64,000 nt of DNA from Pseudofrankia saprophytica (GTDB lineage: Bacteria; Actinomycetota; Actinomycetes; Frankiales; Frankiaceae), in contig NZ_KI912266.1 in assembly GCF_000235425.2 (NCBI RefSeq), forward strand, positions 3,291,671 to 3,355,670, written 5' to 3'. The first letter of the stretch is position 1. Each line of letters opens with the position of its first letter. The notes beneath the pieces were generated by a model. The model did no database searches. It was given only the letters and a program-made list of their open reading frames with translations, and was not told the DNA's origin. Of the stretch, positions 27,824 through 36,760 are shown in pieces. The position numbers were made by a program, and so were the translations under genes.

Positions 27824-28587
27824 GGGCATACCGGTCTGGAAAAAGGTACAGGAAGTCCGCGACGATCTTGGCGCGCACTTGGCGCACACCGCTGAGTCGG
27901 GTTATCCGATCTTCGGTGATGCTTTACCTCTCGGTCCTACCTGCCGCTTGGCGGCCTGCGCCGGGCTTCAGTTCTGGTCGTGGGTTCGGGGTCGCTTGGC
28001 GGCGTGGCCGCCGTGTGCGGGGGGTGGCGGCGTCGGGCGGGGTGGCCTGCCCCTGCTCCTGAGGTGCGAGGGCCTTGGCCTGGGGCGGAGCAGCCCGGGT
28101 GGTCTTTGCTCTCCCGCGCGCAGCGCACGGCGTCTTGTGACCGTATCTGCCGCCCGGGTCCTCCCGGCCAGCCCGCATCGACCCGCACCCCGGCCTGCCG
28201 TGATCTGTCTCTACCCCAGGACCAGACCTGATCGCTGTACGCTGGGCGGCGTTGCGCCATGGGTCCTCGGCGTTTCTCGGCTTTCCGAATGCATCGGCCG
28301 GGTCGTTGCGCCAGACCCCGCACGGTAAGGAAATTCCAAAGGTCCTGTCCGCGGTCCGACATGATATCGATATCGACGGGCATGCGCGGCGAGGCGACGG
28401 CGTGCCAATATTGTTTGCGGCGGGGAACGCTCGCTGGCGACCAGGCCGTCGCCGCGACGGCCTGGTCGCGTGGCGGTCCTGTACCAGTGAGTTGTTCTCC
28501 GTCCCGCCCGAGCCGGCCGTGATGTTTGAGGCGGCGCGTGGAGGCCCGGGCTCCCGGTGACGCTTGAAGTGAAAGAGGTATCTCGGG
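27824..28587. other. Intergenic region, no gene recognised
   Basis: About 760 bp between the MarR-like gene's promoter and the lectin gene. Open frames on both strands are short, low in complexity and without similarity. The sequence becomes less GC-rich toward 28360. I saw no RNA motif I could name. Confidence 0.35.
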
Positions 28588-29151
28588 ATGAAGACCTGGA
28601 GAAAATCTAGGCCGGCCGTGGAACGACGGCGCCGAAGGGTTACCGGGCGGCTCGCGGCGCTCGTAGCGGCGATGGCGGGTTCAATGGCCGCCGTGGTCGT
28701 GTTCGCAGGTCAGGCCAACGCCATCGTGACTCCGCCGGACGACCCGCCGCCGTCTAACCCCGTCCAGTACTCGCTGATCAGCGATGTGAACGGCCAGTGC
28801 CTCGACGTTTATAAACTCTCGGATGGCACGTACGGCTACTGGACGACTCGCCAGTGCAACGGATCCTCCTCGCAGAAGTTCCAGACCATATATGGCAGTG
28901 GGTACGCTAGCGTCAGGGACGTCAAAAATCAGGCTTGTATGATGATGTATACCAATTCGTTCGTTTCCGGGTATGATTGCGACGGTTCGATTAGCGTGCG
29001 GTGGACGCCGGTGTCTGGACCCAACGGGTCGACGCAGTGGCGCAGCCAATATAACGGTCTGTGTCTGGGCATACCCGTGCCAGCGGGAAGTGAATTCCGG
29101 CCCGAAGGCCGGTCCTGCACCGATACGAGCACCTACTGGCACTTCGGCTAG
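28588..29151 (+). CDS. Secreted ricin-type beta-trefoil lectin-like protein
   Basis: A 187-residue exported protein. A long basic n-region (KTWRKSRPAVERRRRRVTGR) precedes the signal helix LAALVAAMAGSMAAVVVFAGQANA, with cleavage likely after AxA near residue 45. The mature part is one beta-trefoil: SLISDVNGQCLDVYKLSDGTYGYWTTRQCNGSSSQKF, VRDVKNQACMMMYTNSFVSGYDCDGS, YNGLCLGIPVPAGSEFRPEGRSCTDTSTYWHFG, with the QxW-like repeats and paired cysteines of RICIN domains. It probably binds glycans outside the cell. No enzyme domain is attached. Confidence 0.75.
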   Translation: MKTWRKSRPAVERRRRRVTGRLAALVAAMAGSMAAVVVFAGQANAIVTPPDDPPPSNPVQYSLISDVNGQCLDVYKLSDGTYGYWTTRQCNGSSSQKFQTIYGSGYASVRDVKNQACMMMYTNSFVSGYDCDGSISVRWTPVSGPNGSTQWRSQYNGLCLGIPVPAGSEFRPEGRSCTDTSTYWHFG

Positions 29152-29198
29152 GCTAGGCCGCGCCTCGCAATCAAGGTTTCTGGATAGTTTCATAATCG

Positions 29199-29283
29199 AT
29201 GGCCGGTCGGCATGAGATCACCGGCATCGCGTGGGCGCGGATTAAGGCACTATTGCCAAGCACCCGCCCACGCGGTGTCGGTG
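29199..29283 (+). pseudogene. N-terminal remnant of an IS5-family transposase
   Basis: MAGRHEITGIAWARIKALLPSTRPRG matches the usual opening of IS5-type transposases (xELTDxxWARIxPLLP). The similarity stops after about 28 codons, and no DDE motifs follow in any frame. It is a scar of a former insertion in the gap between the lectin and Nudix genes. Confidence 0.5.
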
Positions 29284-29652
29284 ATTCGATCACGGCAAGG
29301 TCCCGGCCGAACCGAGCATCCGTGAAATGTCTGTGGGCCGTTTGCCTTGATGGCGCGAGAGAAGAGCGGTTTTCGCGCGCCATGCGGCGGGCCGTCAGCG
29401 GGCCGAAGCCAGCCGGGACTCGAGCGCGGCATCTCTCACCGACACGGCCTTAAGTGTCCCAGATCGACTGTCAACCATGTCCTGGGACGGAAACGTTGAG
29501 CATCACCTGAGACTCGACAATCTTCGTTGGGAGTGTCTGATCGCGGGTGTAAGTGGCCTGGCCGTGGCAACCGAGTGGATCTTGGTGGGATGGGCGGATG
29601 GTATTCTCGGCAGCACACCTTCAAGAATCGGTCAATAGGCAAAGAGGAAAAG

Positions 29653-30048
29653 ATGAAGATAATTGATAAACTCGCGTGGATTCGGATTGAAGAAAAGAGA
29701 ATACTTAGTACGCGATCGAAAGGCAAGGATGCCTATTATATTCCTGGCGGCAAACGAGAAGGTGCTGAGACGGACCGGGAAGCGCTGCAGCGGGAAATTA
29801 CTGAGGAACTTTGCGTGAGACTTCTTTCTGAGACGATGGAGCTCGCAGGAGTATTTGAAGCACAAGCTCACGGAAAATCCGAGGGCGTTATTGTAAGGAT
29901 GACTTGTTACCGGGCGGAATATGATGGCGAGCTGGCGCCGAGCAGTGAAATCGAAGAGATGGTCTGGCTTGACTACTCTGGGCGGGAGAAGTCGTCGCTA
30001 GTGGATCAGATCATATTCGACTGGCTTCGAGACCGTGGGGAGCTCTGA
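29653..30048 (+). CDS. Nudix hydrolase
   Basis: A 131-residue single-domain protein with the Nudix box GGKREGAETDREALQREITEEL (GX5EX7REXXEE) preceded by the beta-strand AYYIPGG. It hydrolyses a nucleoside-diphosphate-linked substrate using Mg2+. ATG 29653 follows AAAGAGGAAAAG; the frame extends upstream to 29527 without similarity. Base use is strikingly AT-rich relative to everything around it (ATGAAGATAATTGATAAACT), so it was probably acquired recently from a lower-GC donor. The substrate is unknown. Confidence 0.85.
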   Translation: MKIIDKLAWIRIEEKRILSTRSKGKDAYYIPGGKREGAETDREALQREITEELCVRLLSETMELAGVFEAQAHGKSEGVIVRMTCYRAEYDGELAPSSEIEEMVWLDYSGREKSSLVDQIIFDWLRDRGEL

Positions 30049-30308
30049 AATCCCTTTCCTGTGAGGCGGTCATTTAACTTGACGGAACAACGGTGCAACT
30101 CCCCTCCGACTCGAACCCCCATGGTTGTGGCCTTGCGAGTTCGACGTCCCCGGCGCCAGTTTGTCTCCTGGTGCCCCAGCCTGGTCGACGCTGTTGTCGG
30201 CTGCGACCACGCCGGCGATCTGATGTCGGCGGGTTCGCGGTCTCGTTGTTCGGGTGGCTCTTGTGCCGGGGGAGTCGTCCGGGCGGTGTTCTGGGCTGGG
30301 GGAGTGGG

Positions 30309-31220
30309 TCAGGGGCCGTTGCGGGCTGGTGGGCCGGTGAGGAGGACGTCGTCAGCCAGGCGGCGCAGTGCCCGATACCGGTCGGCGACCTGCGGGATGG
30401 ATGTGGCGTCGCGGTGGATGCGTAGTTCTCGTAGGAGCAGGGCCGCGATGTTGAATCTGAACGCTGTGTGGTCGGTGGCGTGGGCGGTGATGTGTGCTTG
30501 GGCGGCTGGGTGGTCCATGTGGGTGAGCCAGAGTAGGGCGTGGTCGTAGCCGGGGAGTCGTAGGCCGGCGTATTCCCAGTCCAGGAGCGCGGCCTCGGTG
30601 TCCGTGGTGAGGGTGTTGGTCAGGAGCAGGTCGCCGTGGCTGAAGACGTGCGGGGTCGAGGTGAAGGTGGCGGCCCAGTCCTGCAGGGTGCTGGTCGGTG
30701 CGCCGATTTCGGCGGCGGTGGCGAGGTCGCTGGGGGTCAGCGGCGGTCGGCGGTGGTCGGCGGCGAACGTCGTTGCGCCGGGCCAGGTTGCGAGCGCGTT
30801 GGCGGCGGTGAGGACGGATTCGAGAATGGGCGGCGTGATGTTTTTGGGATATCGGCTGGTGGCGGCTGGGTTGCCGGGTAGGTGTTCGATGAGCAGCAGG
30901 CCGGGAGTCGGCGGGGCGAGTAGTCGGGGTGTGCGGACCGGCGGTGGGTCGGCGGCGAATCGCGTGTAGGCGCGTGCTTCGGCGTCGTGGTGGCGCTGCC
31001 ATCTCGCGTCCCCGGCCGTGAGGATCTTCAACACGGATGCGGAGCCGTGGTAGTCGGCAGCGACCAGCACCGCTTTGCCGGTGGTGTGCAGCAGGCGGCG
31101 TAGGACCAGCCCGGGGTAGTGGTTGTGGACGTCGGTGAGCGCCTGGTCAGAGACGGCCGGTGGCAACCAGGCGGGGCGGCCGGCCGCGCGGGTCATGCTC
31201 GGCAGGCGCCGGGTGCTCAC
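30309..31220 (-). CDS. Aminoglycoside-phosphotransferase (APH) family kinase
   Basis: A 303-residue APH-fold kinase. The N-lobe includes AVLVAADYHGSASVLKILT with the ATP-binding Lys and a conserved acidic pair in DAEARAYTRF. The catalytic loop is VFSHGDLLLTNTLT and the metal site LLDWEYAGLRLPGYDHALLW. GTG 31220 has GGGAG upstream and overlaps the stop of a 17-codon ORF (GTGA). Members modify antibiotics or other small molecules; the target here is unknown. The overlap implies expression coupled to translation of the short ORF. Confidence 0.82.
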   Translation of the reverse strand: MSTRRLPSMTRAAGRPAWLPPAVSDQALTDVHNHYPGLVLRRLLHTTGKAVLVAADYHGSASVLKILTAGDARWQRHHDAEARAYTRFAADPPPVRTPRLLAPPTPGLLLIEHLPGNPAATSRYPKNITPPILESVLTAANALATWPGATTFAADHRRPPLTPSDLATAAEIGAPTSTLQDWAATFTSTPHVFSHGDLLLTNTLTTDTEAALLDWEYAGLRLPGYDHALLWLTHMDHPAAQAHITAHATDHTAFRFNIAALLLRELRIHRDATSIPQVADRYRALRRLADDVLLTGPPARNGP

Positions 31221-31270
31221 AGGTTGATCTCCCAGCCGCCGCGGTTGGCGAGGTGCTCCTTGGCGGACAT
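31217..31270 (-). CDS. 17-residue ORF overlapping the kinase start (leader peptide or precursor peptide)
   Basis: ATG at 31270 encodes MSAKEHLANRGGWEINL and stops with TGA at 31219-31217, overlapping the kinase GTG by two bases (GTGA). Its last codons contain the kinase ribosome-binding site (GGGAG). There is no strong ribosome-binding site for the short ORF itself, so a leaderless transcript is possible. It could be a leader peptide controlling the kinase, or a small peptide substrate; the sequence alone cannot decide. Confidence 0.45.
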   Translation of the reverse strand: MSAKEHLANRGGWEINL

Positions 31271-31370
31271 CGGTCGGTCTACCGTTGTCGGTGACAGTCG
31301 CGGTTGTACCTACGATGGCGCCAGACTGCAGTTGCAAGGCCGATGACCGTCCACTTCGGACAGGACGCCG

Positions 31371-32810
31371 ATGGTCAGCCAGGAACAGGACGGCGGGACG
31401 CGGACGAGCGTCAGCGACACACCTGACCCAGTTGTACGCCAGCCGGCTCTCACGCTGGCGGTCCTCGTGACCTGCCAGCTGATGATTTCAATGGATAGCG
31501 GCGTCATCGCCATTGCCTTTCCCAGTATCACGTCTGGTCTGGGCTCCGAGTTCACCGGCGTGGCCTGGGTTTTCGGCGCATGCTCGCTGGTCTACGGGGG
31601 GCTGTTGCTGGTCGGCGGCCGGGCTGGGGACATCCTTGGTCGGAAACGGATGTTCATGTGGGGGGTGAGCATCATGGTGGCCGCGTGCGTCCTGGGTGGG
31701 CTCGCGCCCGAGATCTGGGTGCTGATCACTGCGCGGGCGCTGCAGGGCGTCGGGTTCGCCCTCGCGGGGCCGGCCGCGCTGTCCCTGATCGTCACGGGCT
31801 TCGCACCGGGCCTTGAGCGGACCCGGGCGCTGGGCGTGTCCTGCATGGTCACCGGCCTCGGCCTCCCGCTCGGTCTGGTCCTCGGCGGTCTGCTCACCAT
31901 GGTGAGCTGGCGGTTGGTCTTCTTCGTCAACGTGCCGATCGGCGTGGTGACCATCCTGATCGCCCGCCGCCACCTCACCGAGGCGCGACGCCATCCCGCC
32001 CGCTTCGACCTGCTCGGCGCGCTCACCTCGACCATGAGCATGGTCTGCATCGTCTACGCCTGCATCCATGCGTCTTCTGCCGGCTGGACCGCCGCCAGCA
32101 CCCGCGGCCTGTTCGCGGTGGGGGCGCTCCTGTTCGCGGGGTTCCTGCTCATCGAACGCGGGGCCGCCCAGCCGATCGTGCCGCTGCGCCGGTTGCCCCG
32201 CCACGGCCGCGTCGGGGCTCTTCTCGCGTTCGTGCTGCTCATGGCCGCCCTGGCCGATGTGTTCGTCCTGCTGTCGGAGTACCTGGGAGGTGTGCGCCTG
32301 CAGAGACCGCTGGTCACCGCTCTCGGCCTCCTGCCGCTGACGGCCGCGCAGGTGCTCACCGCTCGTGCGGCGGCGGTCAGGCTGATCCCCCGGTTCGGCC
32401 GGAGGAACGTCGTGGTGACCGGCGCCGTGCTGATGCTCGCCGGGGCTGTCTGGCTGGCCGTGGGGGGCCGGACCTACTCCTATGCATCGTCGCTGCTCGG
32501 GCCGCTCCTTCTGTTGGGCGCTGGGCTCGGCCTTTCCTTCGTCGCGCTCACCATGACTGTGTTGGACGGGCTGGAGCCACGGGAGATCGGCGCGGCGTCG
32601 GGCCTGTTGCAGGCAGCTCAACAGGTGGGCCTGTCGCTGGGGGTGGCCATCATGACGACGGCCTACTCGCGGACCATCGAGTACCACTCGGTCGAGGAGA
32701 GCCTGGCCGCGGCCTTTCTCACCGCGGTCGAACTCACCGGCGCAGCGCTGCTCGTCATCGCGCTCGTCATCAGGGCCCCTGGGCCCGCGCAGGCCCCGAC
32801 AGGACACTGA
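31371..32810 (+). CDS. MFS drug/proton antiporter, DHA2 (EmrB/QacA) family
   Basis: A 479-residue transporter with about 14 helices. The N-terminal half has the DHA2 pattern LMISMDSGVIAIAFPSITSGLG and motif A GGRAGDILGRKRMFMWG. Motif C appears as GLGLPLGLVLGGLL in helix 5 (related to GPxxGG). It would export a toxic small molecule using the proton gradient. It is divergent from the APH kinase; kinase plus exporter would fit a self-resistance pair, but this is inference. Confidence 0.88.
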   Translation: MVSQEQDGGTRTSVSDTPDPVVRQPALTLAVLVTCQLMISMDSGVIAIAFPSITSGLGSEFTGVAWVFGACSLVYGGLLLVGGRAGDILGRKRMFMWGVSIMVAACVLGGLAPEIWVLITARALQGVGFALAGPAALSLIVTGFAPGLERTRALGVSCMVTGLGLPLGLVLGGLLTMVSWRLVFFVNVPIGVVTILIARRHLTEARRHPARFDLLGALTSTMSMVCIVYACIHASSAGWTAASTRGLFAVGALLFAGFLLIERGAAQPIVPLRRLPRHGRVGALLAFVLLMAALADVFVLLSEYLGGVRLQRPLVTALGLLPLTAAQVLTARAAAVRLIPRFGRRNVVVTGAVLMLAGAVWLAVGGRTYSYASSLLGPLLLLGAGLGLSFVALTMTVLDGLEPREIGAASGLLQAAQQVGLSLGVAIMTTAYSRTIEYHSVEESLAAAFLTAVELTGAALLVIALVIRAPGPAQAPTGH

Positions 32811-33306
32811 CCGGTCGGCGGGGCTCGTACGCCGAAGTCTTCCACGCTGCCAGATCAGGACTTCGTCACCGTCAGCGCGAACGACATGCCCGCACGTCGG
32901 CGTGCGTGCGCCTGCCCTCTGCACTCGCTCGAGCCCTCCTGTGGCGCAGGCGCGGTAGGCGACCCGTTCGGGATGGTGCGGAGAAATCCAGTCGTGTTGT
33001 CCACGCCGTTGACGATGTCGCTCGGCCATAATGATCATGGCTGGCTGGAAGCTGGGCCATGGGCACGAACGGGAAGTTGACGGAAGTCGAGTAAAGGCCC
33101 CGACACACGGATGACCTGGGTCGGCCGCCATCGAGCGCTGGTGTGATCAGGGCCCGGTGCGCGTAAGGCGCACGCATGCCCGGCACGCGCTTCTCATCTG
33201 GCCTCGATTCACAGCACCGAACGGTGGGGTGCAGTGTGCCAAAACTCGATTCGGGGCGTGACCTGGGGTTTCGCTGTTCGGTCAGGCGGCCGGTAGTGCT
33301 CGTTGA
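32811..33306. other. Intergenic region between convergent genes
   Basis: About 500 bp between the MFS gene and the 3' end of the NB-ARC/TPR gene. No gene, hairpin or operator was recognised. Confidence 0.35.
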
Positions 33307-35853
33307 TCACACCTCCGAGGACCTTGCGGCGGCGGATCGGGCGGTCGAAAGGTACGACGGTGGCCGGCTCGTGGTTCGGTGGGCGCTGGCAGGTAGCGCA
33401 CCAGTCGCTGCCGCGGTGTTCGGATGCTCGGCCTCAGGGAGCCGCGCGGTGTCGGCGACGATGCGTTCTTCGATGGCGATCGCCTCGGCAGTCCGTCCGG
33501 CCTGCCGATACGAGGCGGCGAGGTTGCCACGCGCCCGCAGCGTGTCCGGATGCTGGTCCCCGAGCAGCCGTCCGGCGTCGGCCACGACCCGCTCTTCCAG
33601 GGCGATCGCCTCGCCGGTCCGCCCCGCCCGCCCATAGGAGGCCGCGAGGTTGGCCCGCGCGATCAGCGTGGACGGGTGTTCGTCGCCGAGCAGCCGCGCG
33701 CGGTCGGCGACCACCCGCTCCTCGAGGCCGATCGCCTCGGCCGTCCGCCCGGCCCGTCCATACGACGCGGCGAGGTTCCCGCGGGCGATCAGCGTGTCCG
33801 GGTGCTCGTCGCCGAGCAGCCGTACGGTGTCGGCGATCACCTTCTCCTCTATCAGGATCGCTTCACCGGTCCGCCCCGCCTCCCGATACGACGCGGCGAG
33901 GTTGGCACGGGCGATCAGCGTGTCCGGGTCCTCGTCCCCCAGGAGCCGCCCGGCGTCGGCGACCACCCGCTCCTCAAGCACGATCGCCTCGCCGGTCCGC
34001 CCCGCCCGCCCGTACGACGTCGCGAGGTTGACCCGAGCGATCAGCGTGGACGGGTGCTCGTCGCCGAGTAGCCGCGCGGTGTCGGCAACCACCCGCTCCA
34101 GCAAGCTGATCGCCTCGTCCGTCCGCCCCGCCTCCTCGAAGGGGCAGGCGAGGTGGCCGCGGGCGATCAGCGTGGACGGGTGCTCGTCGCCGAGCTGCCG
34201 TGCGGTGTCGGCGACCACCTGTTCCAGCAGGCTGATCGCCTCGTCGATCCGTCCCGCCTGCCCGTATGCGAAGGCTAGGTTGCCGCGGGCAAGCTGCGTG
34301 TCCGGGTGCTCGGCCCCGAGCAGCCGGGTCGCCTTACCGGTCAGGTGGTGCCAGTAGACGACGGTGGCGGTGTGCAGCCCGGCGCGCAGCAGGCTGAGAC
34401 CGGCCCGGTACAGCAGGGGGTGGCCGTCGGGATGCCAGAGCTGGTCGCCGGCGTGGGCGGCGAGGGTGGTGGTGTTGGCGCGGAGCGCGGCGACGAGTTC
34501 GGTGGTGGCGTAGTCGTCGGCGGGCCACAGCGTGAGCAGAGCATCGGCGGCGGTGTGGGCGACCGCGGCCGGGTCGGCGAGGGTTTCGCGGGCGGCGCGG
34601 GCGGTCAGGGCATGGATCCGTACCGCGCGGGCGGAGTCGGCGGGCGTGTGGGTGAGCAGGCCGTAGCGGTGTAGCAGCCGCAGGGTCTTGCGTGCCTGGT
34701 CGGCGGTGACGGGCGGGCCGCCGGTGCCGGCGCGATGAGCGGTCAGATACCTGGTGACGGCGGGCGCGGCCCACAGGGCGTCGGGATGGCCGGCGGGGTC
34801 GAGCAACGCGGCCAGGGCCAGGGCGAGCCGGGCCAACCCGGCAGGGGCGGCCGTGTCGGCGGCGTCCAGGGCGAGCAGGAGGGTGACGGCCACCGGCCGG
34901 CCGTAGCCGTCGGGGTCGATATCCGGGGGCATCAGCTCGGCCAGTCGGCCGTCGGCGGCGGCGTAGCGGGCCAGGTAGGCCGTACACCCCTCCTCCTGGC
35001 CGATCATGTAGGCGGCGGCGTGCGACAGCGCCAACGGCAGATGCCCCACCGCGACAGCCAGGTCAGCCGCGGCACCGTCGAACAGCTCGCCCTTGCCGGC
35101 GTCACCGAGCCGCCCAGCCAGATACGCCGCGGACTCCGCTGGGCGGTACACGTCGATGTCGACCTGGTGGCGGCCCGCGCTGACCAGCGTCGGATCGTCA
35201 CGCAGCCGGGTGGTCGCCAGCGTCCAGCCGTCCGGGCGGTGCGGAGGCCACCAGCCGGCCAGCGCCGCCGGGTCGGTGACGTCGTCGAGAACAACCAGCC
35301 AGGACCGGTCGGTGGTATGCAGCCATTCCAACAACGCGGCAGCGTCCCCGGCCGGATCGCCGCCGCCCGCTCCGGGCGCCTCCACCCGCGCCGCCGCCCG
35401 GGCATAGGTCGTGATCACCTCGTCGGCGCTGGCCGCGTCCGCCCACACGACCAGGTCCGTGCAGCTCTCGGCGGCGTGGCAGGCGAACCATGCCGCCAGC
35501 TGCGACTTCCCGACCCCACCCCCACCGGCCAACACCCGCGTCCCCGTCCCCGCCCCGCCGCGTCCCGTCGTCGCGCCCTGAGCCGCGACGACGTCCTGAT
35601 CATGCGGTCGGGCAGCCAGGATCCGGTCCCGTAGCGCATGCCGGGGCTGGAACGCCGACGCCAACGCCGGAGGCCGCCCCACCAGTACCGGCCAGGACGG
35701 CGCCGGCGCCGCACACGGATGGTGATGGTGCTCGACGGTCAGATCACCCATGACCCCCGAGTTGGCGATACCACCACGGTCGGCCGACGCCTGCCCGGAA
35801 TCCGTGACCGTGGCCGCCTCCGACGCCACGGGAGGTGACGCTCGGTCAGCCAT
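33307..35853 (-). CDS. NB-ARC/TPR STAND NTPase (bacterial NLR-like)
   Basis: An 848-residue signalling ATPase. Residues 1-45 are a Gly/Ser-rich head with GGIANSGVMGDLTV then four His. The NB-ARC domain has the P-loop LAGGGGVGKSQLA (about 109-120), Walker B WLVVLDDVTD (about 186-194) and LATTRLRDD. Helical linker domains follow, and residues 512-805 are seven 42-residue kinesin-light-chain-type TPRs (LGDEHPDTLIARGNLAASYGRAGRTGEAI...). STAND proteins oligomerise on ligand binding and activate a partner; many act in antiphage immunity. Its ATG overlaps the preceding small membrane-protein gene by 8 bp. Confidence 0.88.
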   Translation of the reverse strand: MADRASPPVASEAATVTDSGQASADRGGIANSGVMGDLTVEHHHHPCAAPAPSWPVLVGRPPALASAFQPRHALRDRILAARPHDQDVVAAQGATTGRGGAGTGTRVLAGGGGVGKSQLAAWFACHAAESCTDLVVWADAASADEVITTYARAAARVEAPGAGGGDPAGDAAALLEWLHTTDRSWLVVLDDVTDPAALAGWWPPHRPDGWTLATTRLRDDPTLVSAGRHQVDIDVYRPAESAAYLAGRLGDAGKGELFDGAAADLAVAVGHLPLALSHAAAYMIGQEEGCTAYLARYAAADGRLAELMPPDIDPDGYGRPVAVTLLLALDAADTAAPAGLARLALALAALLDPAGHPDALWAAPAVTRYLTAHRAGTGGPPVTADQARKTLRLLHRYGLLTHTPADSARAVRIHALTARAARETLADPAAVAHTAADALLTLWPADDYATTELVAALRANTTTLAAHAGDQLWHPDGHPLLYRAGLSLLRAGLHTATVVYWHHLTGKATRLLGAEHPDTQLARGNLAFAYGQAGRIDEAISLLEQVVADTARQLGDEHPSTLIARGHLACPFEEAGRTDEAISLLERVVADTARLLGDEHPSTLIARVNLATSYGRAGRTGEAIVLEERVVADAGRLLGDEDPDTLIARANLAASYREAGRTGEAILIEEKVIADTVRLLGDEHPDTLIARGNLAASYGRAGRTAEAIGLEERVVADRARLLGDEHPSTLIARANLAASYGRAGRTGEAIALEERVVADAGRLLGDQHPDTLRARGNLAASYRQAGRTAEAIAIEERIVADTARLPEAEHPNTAAATGALPASAHRTTSRPPSYLSTARSAAARSSEV
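33439..34320 (-). repeat. Seven 126-bp tandem repeats encoding TPR units
   Basis: Seven in-frame 42-codon units in the NB-ARC/TPR gene, highly alike at both DNA and protein level, followed by one degenerate partial unit (33372-33438). The similarity suggests recent expansion or gene conversion, as in ligand-sensing repeat arrays. It also makes the antisense strand look open over long stretches. Confidence 0.9.
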
Positions 35854-36229
35854 CACGACCAGGGCCCCGCTGGACGCCGGTATTGGCCACGGATCCAGGC
35901 CCGTCCGCGAACGTGTCACCTGTCCGCGCGACCTGTACCGGCCGACCGGCGTCCAGGGCCTGCAGCCCGGTATTGGCCTGCCCACCGCCCGCGGCACGGG
36001 CACTGCCCGTGTCCTCGGCCCGGTTCGGCTCAGCCGCCGGCGTGCCTCCGGGCCAGGGCAGCAGATACGGCGCACCCAACGCGCTGAGCGCCAGCACCGC
36101 TCCGATGCTGCTGGCCAGTTTGTCCGCCTCGTCGAGCCCGACCATGGCGAGATAGACGACCAGCGCCCCGACGATCACACCGAACACGATGCGCCCGGCC
36201 CATACCCACCGCCAACTCCGACGAGGCAT
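35846..36229 (-). CDS. Small two-helix membrane protein coupled to the NB-ARC/TPR gene
   Basis: A 127-residue protein from ATG 36229, preceded by GAGGG at 8 nt. Two membrane helices (RIVFGVIVGALVVYLAMVGL and LASSIGAVLALSALGAPYLLPW) sit in the first 55 residues. The tail is disordered and contains GGGQANTGLQAL and GPGSVANTGVQRG. The second resembles GGIANSGVMGD at the head of the NB-ARC partner, whose ATG overlaps this gene by 8 bp. A membrane effector activated by the STAND protein through motif pairing is plausible but unproven. No named family was recognised. Confidence 0.65.
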   Translation of the reverse strand: MPRRSWRWVWAGRIVFGVIVGALVVYLAMVGLDEADKLASSIGAVLALSALGAPYLLPWPGGTPAAEPNRAEDTGSARAAGGGQANTGLQALDAGRPVQVARTGDTFADGPGSVANTGVQRGPGRDG

Positions 36230-36486
36230 GCCAACCGCCCTCAAAAGATCAGATCTTGGTGATCGGCGCCAGTCTACGAGTAAGGATTTCCTGGTCTTGT
36301 AGTACGGCAGTGACCCCTCGGCGGTGCATTCGCCAACCGCTGTCGTCGACAGGCGCTGTCGCCCAAGAATGCACCCACTCGGGTTAGCGCATTGCGCCTC
36401 CTGCCCGTTTATCGGCAAGAGTACTAATCTTCCCGAACGTGCCGATTTGCTGAACTCGACCGTGGGAGATCCTGAGACTCATTCCA

Positions 36487-36760
36487 GGCGCCTGTACCAC
36501 GGGTCCTCGACGAACAGCTGCCCGCCGCCCGCCACATCGACGTCCGGTACGCCAACAACAAGATCGAAGCTGACCATCGCCGGCTCAAAGCCCGGCTGCG
36601 GCCGATGCGAGGGCTGAAGCGGCTGCGCTCCGTCCAGATCGTCAGCTCCGGGCACGCCTCCGTTCAAAACGTCCGCCGCGGACACTACGAAGTCGGCACC
36701 GACGCCGAACCCCACCGCCGGCTTGCCGAGACGTTCATCGAGCTCGCTCTGGTGCTCTGA
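36487..36760 (+). pseudogene. IS6-family transposase 3' fragment
   Basis: From about 36487 the frame gives APVPRVLDEQLPAARHIDVRYANNKIEADHRRLKARLRPMRGLKRLRSVQIVSSGHASVQNVRRG through to ELALVL and a TGA at 36758. This is the C-terminal third of an IS6-type DDE transposase, keeping only the final Glu. It is close to the copy at 37780. An intact-looking right terminal repeat (CGCAACAGCCC) follows at 36883-36893, so this is the right end of a deleted IS. Confidence 0.8.

Noticed and set aside
31488..33131. 547-codon open frame on the minus strand
   Set aside because: Antisense to the MFS exporter gene; Gln/His/Arg-rich low-complexity translation with no domain.
33439..34320. Possible CRISPR array because of regular repeats
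   Set aside because: The units are 126 bp, in-frame and coding for TPRs, without unique spacers.
33424..34357. Several repetitive plus-strand frames suggesting a repeat protein
   Set aside because: They are the complement of the TPR repeats in the NB-ARC gene; the repetition comes from the sense strand.
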